From contig NW_019775905.1 of the NCBI RefSeq assembly GCF_001039355.2, positions 37,467 through 88,371 on the forward strand: a stretch of DNA of 50,905 bases. Direction: 5' to 3'. The DNA is from Lingula anatina (taxonomy: Eukaryota; Brachiopoda; Lingulata; Lingulida; Lingulidae). The position numbers were made by a program, and so were the translations under genes. Within the stretch, counting starts at the first letter, position 1, and every line of letters begins with the position of its first letter. A model generated the notes under the pieces. That model searched no databases, was not told the origin of the DNA, and was given only the letters and a program-made list of their open reading frames with translations. Shown here one piece after another: positions 11,093 to 21,600 of this stretch.

Positions 11093-14000
11093 ATTTAAAG
11101 AAGGGCAGCTTTTAAAATTCTGGTGCTTTTTAGACATTTAGTCAAGAACATATTTTAGAAAATTCTGCAGTGGAGATAAACTGGTATTGTCCTTGTTGGT
11201 ATAGAGAAGATTTTTAAAGTATATCTTTCAGTTAGTTAAGATAAGGATTCTTTGTGAAATGGGTGCCAGTTTAGAAGCATCTGACCATATCTGGTGAGGA
11301 ATGCCAGTTTTACATGGTGTTGATTTAGAGTAGGATAGGGGTTCACAGCATGTAGAAGTGGATTGCAATCAGCCAGTGCATGTGTCAAAGATTTGGTATG
11401 TGCATTGATATGATATTTTATTGAGATAATTGATTCACATTCTTCATGTCCTTGTCTAAGAGATAAAGTAGATTTTAAGGTGCACATATTTGCCACTACT
11501 TTCCTCCAAGAATGTTGTCTATAATTATTAAACATATTTAAGAAGACAATCTCTTAGCATACGTTATCCGTCTGCATCATTAACAACTGACCCGACTGTT
11601 AATGCCAGAAAAAATTGGAGCTGGATGGTGAAAGTTCTGAAAAGCTGTCAGTTACTGGCCTGACTGGGGCAGTGGATTTTTTTCAGCTGTAACATTTTCT
11701 CCAACTGGTTTTATAAATTCTCAAACTAAATTCAGAAGACTTATTTTAAACAACCCTTTGAAAATTCCTTTCTTTAGTCCTTATCTATTATAGCAAGCCT
11801 GTTTAATTTCATTCTGTTAATTTAATTAATATTTTTTGAAAATTAGACTTGGGCTAGAAGGTTCTCAGGCCCAGATGGCATGCAAGTTGAAAAGTGAAGG
11901 AATGGATATTTTTGAAATTATTTACTATTATTTAATGTATCTTGAAGTGTCTTGGTCACAATTTTTTCTGCAAGCTGATGACTTATGACTAGTAATTTCT
12001 ATACTAGTCAAAGTAACTTACAATCTTCAGTTTATAGAATGATTTGCATTCATTTAGGAACAGTGCATCTGCTTTTATACATTTCTGTAAATTTTTGCTC
12101 ATTAAATTGTGGAATGTCTGTATTGAAACAACACAAACTATTCTAATTGAGCTCTGTGTTAAAACCTGCAAAGTCAAGTTGGATATAAGTTTGATACATC
12201 TGAGAAATGTTTTGATGAATTCTGAAATTTGTATACATAAATTTGTTATTGACCATGATATTGTTTTTGGTGCAAAGTTTATACCACTGAATTTAAGACG
12301 ATAGTACTCAGTACTATCTTAGTTTGTGATGATTAAATTATAATCACCTGAAATGTTTTGTCCATTGCCATAATTGTGCAGTTACTTTGGCTAGGTAATA
12401 AGTATGTGATGTGATTTATTATACATTCCTTTTAGAATGATAGTTTGACCTTGGCAAACACTTGGTGATATTTTTGCCTCCTGAGGCTTTAAGCTCCTTT
12501 AGTTTTTTTTTTTTTTTCTTAGTTGAATGTTAGTTAAATGTGATGTTGTATTAGTATTAGTATTACTATTATTCTTATTACACAGCTGGGATCCATGTAT
12601 GCTTAGCTCTCAAAGAGTAAAATAACCAGCTCTGTGCTGGTTTAAAGGGTAAAGCATTTTTCTTTAACAGAACTAGACATCAAGGATGGTAATTATCAAG
12701 ACATTAAACAAAGAAATTCTAAATAAAACTCCCCGGTAAGTAAGTTTCGACAATACACCGTTTGGCATGGAAGGGGGAAAATATTGCCAAGTTACAATAA
12801 ATAAATAAAAAGAAAAAATCAGTTACATCACGTAAAGATAATCTTGCTGATTTTTAACTGAACCTGCATGTATGTCAAACAAAGTCACTCGGTAAATTTA
12901 AGAGTTTGGAAGTTACCTCAAAATTCAGCAGTGCAGTAGAGACACCGAGGGTTTAGAATTCGAAGGTAAGGATTCACACATTTGTTTGAATTTAGTTAAG
13001 GCTAAGCATATATGGATCTTTGCTTTAGTAATTTCTTGCATTTGGCTTGTTAGATTAATATGGGCATGTGCAATATTTTTATTTTATTTATTTTTTCATT
13101 CTTTGATACCACACAAAGCCCTTAGTCTATTTGTGGTATCTCTGAGTATGTATGTCATAAAACTAAATCAAATGATGTTAAAAAATTGTAAAATGTTTAT
13201 TGGACGAAACGATGAATGGTGCTTCAAGTTCAGACTTCTCTTTGCAGTGTTGCTAAAATGCAGTGAATTGTTTTTTTATTCTCCATACAGTTAGCATGCT
13301 TTCTTTTCAGATCTCAATTTTTTTCTCAATATTCATGACTTAGCTGATACTATATTAGACAAATTAAACCATGCAAACAGCACAGTGGATTACTTGCCTA
13401 CAGCACTATTTGTATTGGCTAAACCTTCATGTCTTTGCCAAAGGTTGTTAAATTCAGTCAGCCCTCACCTTTTCCATTTTTTTAATCTGCTGTGTACTTG
13501 TATAGTTTTTAGTTGAATCAAAAAATGAATTTTATCACAAGTATTAATCAAATATTACAACTATATTTCTCAAATGAGCCAAGTGAATCAATTTTATTAT
13601 CATTTAAAGACACAACACAGGTATTATCTTCTGTAAAAACCTGCACATTTATGTCATTGCATAGTACTGCTGCAATGTTGTTACAGTGTTAATAAATGTT
13701 ATGCTCATGTAATTATGGTTCTTATGTTTATTGCAACTTTAAAACACTGCATGACAATAGAATTTTTTCAAATCAAAAAAGACAGCCAATAATTATTTAT
13801 TTCTTTATTTGATTGGGGGACATTTTATAACCATCTACAAAAATATCCATGTATAATCTATGTTAATATATTTACAAGCCCACTGCACATATTGTGCAAA
13901 ATGAATATTTAATCAAAAATTAAGAATTACATCCTCTACCCTATCTGTAAACTTGAAATAACATTAATTCCCTTTTAGCAAATATCATCAAGAAAATCCA

Positions 14001-14614
14001 TTTATATATCCCTTTCAATTATATTGATAAATTCTGAGCATGAAGGAATAGCCCCAGCTCAATACATATCTACATCTGGATTTTAAGTCAATTCAATATA
14101 ATTTTTACATTTCTTGTTCTTTCATATATTCTTTAACATATTTGTAAAATGAAATATAATTGAATGCTTCAAATAAAATTTGAACTACTAACTGTAACAA
14201 CACTAAAAAATGACACATTTTTGGGAGCATCCTTTGCAACCTGTACCGAGGGAGCAGTTCTAAATGAACCACAATAGTCCGCGATATCAGCCAGAGGAAA
14301 AAATACACAAAAAAGTTTGAGGGAAGCTGTAAGGATGAAATGGTGTTTAGGGAAATTGGGGCAAGTTGAGGTAGAAATATCTTCCCTAATCCCACAATGT
14401 TAACAACTTCTTAATGATAACAAAAGTGCATATGCTTAACAGAAGTACGATTGACAAAGGCAATCATTGTCCTAACTGATGTAAATGCAAAGAAGAGGGT
14501 TTGTTCAACCACAGTTCTGTCCAGGTTTACTGGACCAGTTTACTTACTAGTGCAAATGGCACCATTGTTTAATAATTATAATAATAATCATCATCAGACA
14601 TTTTTCAAAGACAT
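11093..14614 (+). repeat. First copy of a 3.5-kb duplicated block (probable allele 1, contig end)
   Basis: Nearly identical to 14616-18526 over its whole length. It starts in the sequence AAGGGCAGCTTTTAAAATTC and ends right at a single N. It contains no recognisable gene; the ORFs at 11236-11535, 12044-12304, 12986-13294 and 14105-14395 have no family features. Its last part matches the 3' flank of the Cut8-like gene. Confidence 0.9.
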
Positions 14615-14615
14615 N
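14615..14615. other. Single N joining two copies of the same block
   Basis: The only N in this half of the window. The sequence to its left ends at a point homologous to 18526 and the sequence to its right begins at a point homologous to 11093. That geometry is expected for two overlapping contig ends placed head to tail with a minimal gap. Confidence 0.95.
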
Positions 14616-14832
14616 TAGTTTAAACAAGAAGGGCAGCTTTTAAAATTCTGGTGCTTTTTAGACATTTAGTCAAGAACGTATTTTAGAAAATTCTGCAGTG
14701 GAGATAAATTGGTATTGCCCTTGTTGACATAGAAAAAATTCTTAAAGTGAATCTTTCAATTAGTTTAGATAAGGATTCTTTGTGAAATGGGGTCCAGTTT
14801 AGAAGCATCTGGCCATAATTGGTGAGGAATGG

Positions 14833-14976
14833 CAGGCCCCTAGCCAGGGGGGGTTCGGGGGGTTCGAAAGAACCGCCCCTTTTGCTGGGAATAGGTCTAC
14901 TCTGGGTAAAATTTGATCTAGGTACATTAAGTTTTTATGGGAAAAGGTCCACTTGAAATTGCTGGCTACGGGCCTG
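14833..14976 (-). mobile_element. MITE family A, copy 2, present only in the second block
   Basis: 144 bp in the orientation opposite to the copies at 10412 and 46095. Flanks are AATGG (14828-14832) and AATGC (14977-14981), a 5-bp duplication with one mismatch. The empty site is visible in the first block, where GAGGAATGCCAG runs uninterrupted at 11295-11306. Confidence 0.9.
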
Positions 14977-16993
14977 AATGCCAATATTACACGGTGTTGA
15001 TTTAGAGGAGGATAGCGGTTCACAGCATATAGAAGTGGATTGCAATCAGCCAGTGCATGTGTCAAAGATTTGGTATCTGCATTGATATGATATTTTATTC
15101 ATGTCCTTGTCTAAGATTTACAGTAGATTTTAAGGTACACACATTTGCCACTACTTTCTTCCAAAAATGTTGTGTATAATTATTAAACATATTTAAGAAG
15201 ACAATCTCTTAGCATACGTTATCCGTCTGCATCATTAACAACTGACCCGACTGTTAATGCCAGAAAAAATTGGAGCTGGATGGTGAAAGTTCTGAAACGC
15301 TGTCAGTTACTGGCCTGACTGGGGCAGTGGATTTTTTTCAGCTGTAACATTTTCTCCAACTGGTTTTATAAATTCTCAAACTAAATTCAGAAGACTTTTT
15401 TTAACAACCCTTTGAAAATTCCTTTCTTTAGTCCTTATCTGTTATAGCAAGCCTGTTTAATTTCAATCTGTTAATTTAATTAATATTTTTTGAAAATTGG
15501 ACTTGGGCCAGAAGGTTCTCAGGCCCAGATGGCATGCAATTTGAAAAGTGAAAGAATGGATGTTTTTGAAATTATTTACTATTATTTAATGTATCTTGAA
15601 GTGTCTTGGTCACAATTTTTTCTGCAAGCTGATGACTTATGACTAGTAATTTATATACTAGTCAAAGTAACTTACAATCTTCAGTTTATAGAATGATTTG
15701 CATTCATTTAGGAACAGTGCATCTGCTTTCATACGTTTCTGTAAATTTTTGCTTATTACATTGTGGAATGTCTGTATTGAAACAACACTATTCTAATTGA
15801 GCTCTGTGTTAAAACCTGCAAAGTCAAGTTGGATATATAAGTTTGATACATTTGAGAAGTGTTTTGATGAATTCTGAAATTTGTACACATAAATTTGTTA
15901 TTGACCATGATATTACTTTTGGTGCAAAGTTTATACCACTGAATTTATGATGATAGTACTCAGTACTATCTTAGTTTGTGATGATTAAATTATAATCACC
16001 TGAAATGTTTTGTCCATTGCCATAATTGTGCAGTTACTTTGGCTAGGTAATAAGTATGTGATGTGATTTATTATACATTCCTTTTAGAATGATAGTTTGA
16101 CCTTGGCAAACACTTGGTGATATTTTTGCCTCCTGAGGCTTTAAGCTCCTTTAGTTTTTTTTTTTTTTTTTTTTCTTAGTTGAATGTTAGTTAAATGTGA
16201 TGTTGTATTGGTATTAGTATTACTATTATTCTTATTACACAGCTGGGATCCATGTATGCTTAGCTCTCAAAGAGTAAAATAGCCAGCTGTGTGCTGGTTT
16301 AAAGGGTAAAGCATTTTTCTTTAACAGAACTAGACATCAAGGATGGTAATTATCAAGACATTAAACAAAGAAATTCTAAATAAAACTCCCCGGTAAGTAA
16401 GTTTTGACAATACACCGTTTGGCATAGAAGGGGGAAAATATTGCCAAGTTACAATAAATAAATAAAAAGAAAAAATCAGTTACATCACGTAAAGATAATC
16501 TTGCTGATTTTTAACTGAACCTGCATGTATGTCAAACAAAGTCACTCGGTAAATTTAAGAGTTTGGAAGTTACCTCAAAATTGAGCAGTGCAGTAGAGAC
16601 ACCGAGGGTTTAGAATTCGAAGGTAAGGATTCACACATTTGTTTGAATTTAGTTAAGGCTAAGCATATATGGATCTTTGCTTTAGTAATTTCTTGCATTT
16701 GGCTTGTTAGATTAATATGGGCATGTGCAATATTTTATTTTTTTTCTTATTCTTTGATACCACACAAAGCCCTTAGTCTATTTGTGGTATCTCTGAGTAT
16801 GTATGTCATAAAACTAAATCAAATGATGTTAAAAAATTGTAAAATGTTTATTGGATGAAACCATGAATGGTGCTTCAAGTTCAGACTTCTCTTTGCAGTG
16901 TTGCTAAAATGCAGTGAATTGTTATTTTATTCTCCATACAGTTAGCATGCTTTCTTTTCAGATCTCAATTTTTTTCTCAAAATTCATGACTTA

Positions 16994-17202
16994 AGCCCCC
17001 TTTACACTGGACGGCGTCCTATCTGCGTCCAGCAGTATAGCCCCACTTGAGAGTTAAAAAATTATAATACTTTACGTGCTGACAACTGGCCGATCATTGA
17101 GCAGTCATTCTGATACAAAACCAATGCTCCTGCCTCCTTATTAAGACCACAGCGATGCCAAATTTCATGGTCGCAGAAAGGACGCCGTCCAGTGTTAAAC
17201 TA
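16994..17202 (+). mobile_element. MITE with TTTACACTGGACGGCGTCC inverted termini (Harbinger-like), block 2 only
   Basis: The left end holds CCCTTTACACTGGACGGCG and the right end GGACGCCGTCCAGTGTTAAA, an inverted repeat of about 20 bp. It is flanked by TTA on both sides (16991-16993, 17203-17205). The first block lacks it: CATGACTTAGCTGATAC at about 13334-13350 is the nearly empty site. A 3-bp TTA duplication fits PIF/Harbinger; the superfamily is inferred. Confidence 0.8.
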
Positions 17203-18410
17203 TTACATACTATATTAGACAAATTAAACCATGCAAACAGCACAGTGCATTACTTGCCTACAACACTATTGGTATTGGCTAAACCTTCTTGTCTATGCCA
17301 AAGGTTGTTAAATTCAGTCAGCCCTCACCTTTTCCATTTTTTTATCTGCTGTGTACTTGTATAGTTTTTAGTTGAATCAAAAAATGAATTTTATCACAAG
17401 TATTAATCAAATATTAAAACTATATTTCTCAAAGGAGCCAAGTGAATCAATTTTATTATCATTTAAAGACACAGCACAGGTATGATCTTCTGTAAAAACC
17501 TGCACATTTATGTCATTGCATAGTACTGCTGCAATGTTGTTACAGTGTTAATAAATGTTATGCTCATGTAATTATGGTTCTTATGTTTATTGCAAGTTTA
17601 AAACACTGCTTGACAATAGAATTTATTTCAAATCAAAAAAGACTTCCAATAATTATGTATTTCTTTATTTGATTGGGGGACATTTTATAACCATCTACAA
17701 AAATATACATGTAGAATCTATGTTAATATATTTACAAGCCCACTGCACATTTTGTGCAAAATGAATATTTAATCAAAAATTAAGAATTACATCCTCTACC
17801 CTCTCTGTAAACTTGAAATAACATTAATTCCCTTTTAGCAAATATCATCAAGAAAATCCATTTATATATCCCTTTCAATTATATTGATAAATTCTGAGCA
17901 TGAAGGAATACCCCCAGCTCAATACATATCTACATCTGGATTTTAAGGCAATTCAATATAATTTTTACATTTCTTGTTCTTTCATATATTCTTTAACATA
18001 TTTGTAAAATGAAATATAATTGAATGCTTTGAATAAAAATTGAACTACTAACTGTAACAACACTCAAAAATGACACATTTTTGGGAGCATCCTTCGCAAC
18101 CTGAACCCACAACCACACATTTTATTTCATAACAGAAATAGGAAATGCATCTCTGTGATAACAATCAAGTTTTTGTCTCATATATCATAAATACATAAAC
18201 TCCACGATATCAGCCAGAGGAAAAAATACACAAAAAAGTTTGAGGGAAGCTGTAAGGATGAAATGGTGTTAAGGGAAATTGGGGCAAGTTGAGGTAGAAA
18301 TATCTTCCCTACTCCCACAACTTTTTAATGATAACAAAAGTGCATATGCTTAACAGAAGTACATCTGACAAAGGCAATCGTCCTAACTGATGTAAATGCA
18401 AAGAAGAGGG

Positions 18411-18416
18411 TTTATT
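18411..18416 (-). promoter_or_regulatory. Poly-A signal AATAAA of the Cut8-like gene (candidate)
   Basis: TTTATT on the plus strand, about 200 bp past the stop. The corresponding position in the first block (near 14511) reads TTTGTT, so the hexamer is changed there. Confidence 0.5.
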
Positions 18417-18612
18417 CAACTACAGTTCTGTCCAGGTTTACTGGACCACAGTTTACTTACTAGTGCAAATGGCACCATTGTTTAATAATAAAAATAATAA
18501 TCATCATCACAAATTTTTCAAAGACGTTCTTTCTTTTGCAAACTGCTGCCTCGGTTCCTTAAAAGCACTGAACTTATCTCAAAATGGCTGCCTTGAAATA
18601 AGCTGAACATCT

Positions 18613-18694
18613 TCAGGGTAACTTGTCTAAAATTTTGTCTAGATGAAGTACCACTGGATGAATCTCTTCACTTGCCTCTGTAGCATCTTGTAAT
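18613..18694 (-). CDS. Cut8-like terminal exon
   Basis: Acceptor AAATTTTCAG. It encodes LQDATEASEEIHPVVLHLDK and ILDKLP, then TGA at 18615-18613. The split Arg codon from exon 6 joins correctly. Confidence 0.88.
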
Positions 18695-21600
18695 CTGAAA
18701 ATTTAAGAAAAACTATACAATATGTGTACATTTAGAAAATTTTTTCATCACTTAACAAGAAATGGAAAACGGGCTAATTTCCCTTTAAACATTTCGGTAT
18801 TTGTCTGCCCCTGATACAAATTTATTGTCAAACAGGAACTTCTATGTGAACCACAAATTTTAAAACTGACCTTGCTTTATATTCCCTATATTTTTCCTTC
18901 TCCAGAGTGGCTTTCTTGATTGCCTGCATGCACTGTGACGACAATGTCCGAAAACACTGCTCCTTGCTCTTATTATGGGCATAGTCATCCCAGTTGGGAA
19001 GTCTTTCCACATACTCCCAGGCTATCAAACAGTAGTTTATTACTGCCTCATAGGCTTGGGCAGCCAAAAGGACACGGCCCTGATCAAGACAAACTTTCTG
19101 AAATTATAATATTTCTGAATTAATAAAGCATCTTCATTAAAATAACTAAGAAGGATAAGTTGACATTCACATATTTAATCCAATCATAAGGGAACATGAT
19201 TATTCTGAAGCATACTTCACCAAACTTTTTAAAACTAACCAGCCCTCATTCTGGGTTTTTTTGTTTGCTTAATCTCCATTGCAAAGGCACACTTGTAATT
19301 AAACTGGAAAACACTTCACTACTAATGTCAGCTAATGGCACTGACCTAAAGTAAAACTGACCTTACAAATCATAAATTGAAGCGTAAATAAGGCCAAAAA
19401 TTATACTGATAAACACTGGCCAATTTACTGATAAGTGACAATGTTCTGGCCTTTACATATAGTCAGAAACATAATGCACCTTGAATGCCTCGAGATGTGT
19501 CTTCACCCTCCTGAAACAGAAGGCATCCCTACTGGAGCCCCATCTGGTGTTAGGAAAAGATTTATAGATGTTCCTTTCTGCCTGGTGAAGCTTGTCCTCC
19601 ATCCTTGTCAGGTCTGGTGACGGGATGATGGCCTTGATTTCCTGCAATGTTAATGTCATGGTTAGAACATACACCAACAATATATCTGACCAAACTTTGT
19701 GCAATTTAGCAATTTTTTTTTTTTCAATTCTTTACAAGTGGTCAAAATTGAATGGTGAAAAATATGTGAATTTTTTCAGTTATATTTAACCTATTTGTCA
19801 GTTCAGTACAAGACCGTATAGAAATAAAACATTACGTGTTTATTTCATAGTTACAACAAGCAGATTTCAACAATAACTAACATGGGGTAATCACTTAACA
19901 CTGCCATAATTGAACCAACTTTTCACGTTTTTCTCAGAATTATAATTTTAGCTACTCAAAGAAACCTACTTTTTGACATTAACTGCTTTCAGAACTTACA
20001 TTCTTAAGGTATCAACATTTTAAAACAATTTTTAAACCTCTAGTGTGAAAAGCCACATTTTGCTGGTCATACCTGTTCTAGCTCAGGGTGCATCTGGACA
20101 ATGTTCTCCACTACACTGACCAACTGCTCACTGGTCAAAGCTTGTAACTCTGTGGTCAAGGGGGTCTGTTTCTTCCTTCTCTGGACACGCTGTTTCTTTG
20201 GAGAAGACGGGTCCTAGCAAAGAAAAGTATGAATTTATATAATAGATACATATTATGATTTTTCGGGAATTAAAGAATTCCAGGAATTTTGATGTATTCT
20301 AATCATCTGATGCACCTCAGCTGCACTCCTATAATTACATTTTTGTAAATCAGACACAGTGGGCAACTGATCTTGAAACTAGAATTTACATTTCATTCCA
20401 GGGTCACAGTACAGAACAGAGTACAGTACAGAAATGATAATTATCTAGAAAAATATCTTTGACAATCTTGTGAAAAAAAAACTCACTGGCCCTGGTTTAG
20501 GTAGGAAAAGTCCTGCCAATTTGTGAAATTGCCTCATTTTGCTGAAGTTTAATCAATACTGTAAGTGTAAAAATAAAAAAAAACTTCAGGATGTATAAAA
20601 CATTCCTCTCAATCTTACCTTATCCTGTTTCTTTGGTGACAACACAAGCCTCTTTCGTGTCACTTGTGCAGCATCTCTTGGTGTCTTCGGGGGAGTGTCT
20701 AGAAGCATCACATCTGGAGTCCTCTCTGAGAGATTGAGAAATAACATCAAATAAAAAATCCAGGAAATTTTTTCTCTGTTAGAATTTGTGGACTTTCTGT
20801 AGACTTTTTTAATGTAAAATTTGTGAAGTCGAGTTGTTCTATGAAATGAATTGCCCCGACTTTACTAATAAGTATAGGCAAGGGAATGACACCTCCACTC
20901 ACTCGCAATAGCAAATACAAACTTACAGACGAGTGAGCACCTTGTATAAATCACTTGCCTAATTGACATGCACTTTTCTGTATGCTTTTTTAATATATGT
21001 GTAATTCATGGAATCTTCTGATCATGTTTATTTAAGATAAGATTTAGAAACCTGCCAATTAATGTTGGGCAAGTGATGTTTTAGCAAGTCACTTGCATTT
21101 GCAAAAAAGTGCGACCTTCATTCTAGACATCAGACAAAAATCATTTGCACTGGCCGAGTTTGTCCAGTCCTGACAGTGCACCTCAACTGATTCTTTGAAT
21201 TCCGACATCCCAGTAAGATATGTTAATATGAGACAAAATGACTTCAAGTTGACCACCAGGAGTTCAATTCCACATACCCTTCACAGATAAAGAGTGTGTC
21301 TTCTCTCTCGCTACTTGTGCTGCAGCTCTCACGCTCCTCATCTTGATGATCTCTTCATTGGGATCGGGTGGTGGGGTGAGAAACGGATCTTCTCCCAGGA
21401 GACGGTTTAAATTCATTCTGCTCCTGTTACGACGACTGGCATCTCCAAGAGCTATGAAAGAAAAACAATGCAGCAAAGTTGTCAATGGACATATATATTG
21501 ACAGCTTGACTGACACTGAAATGCAACAGGGACAGAAAGTATAAATCTTTTTAAAAACCCATCTTACATTGGGCAAGTGATCTATTAACAAGTCACTTTT

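Larger units (their letters stand above)
14616..18526 (+). repeat. Second copy of the duplicated block (probable allele 2)
   Basis: Collinear with 11093-14614. It is longer because of a family A MITE (14833-14976), a Harbinger-like MITE (16994-17202) and a replacement near 18100-18206. No gene body is recognised apart from the 3' UTR of the minus-strand Cut8-like gene at its right end. Confidence 0.9.
19098..20618. other. Cut8-like introns 3 to 5
   Basis: The introns at 19098-19479, 19642-20072 and 20214-20618 are AT-rich. I see no repeats or RNA genes in them. Confidence 0.6.

Noticed and set aside
11236-13294. ORFs in the duplicated block
   Set aside because: They change or break between the two near-identical copies and have no family features.
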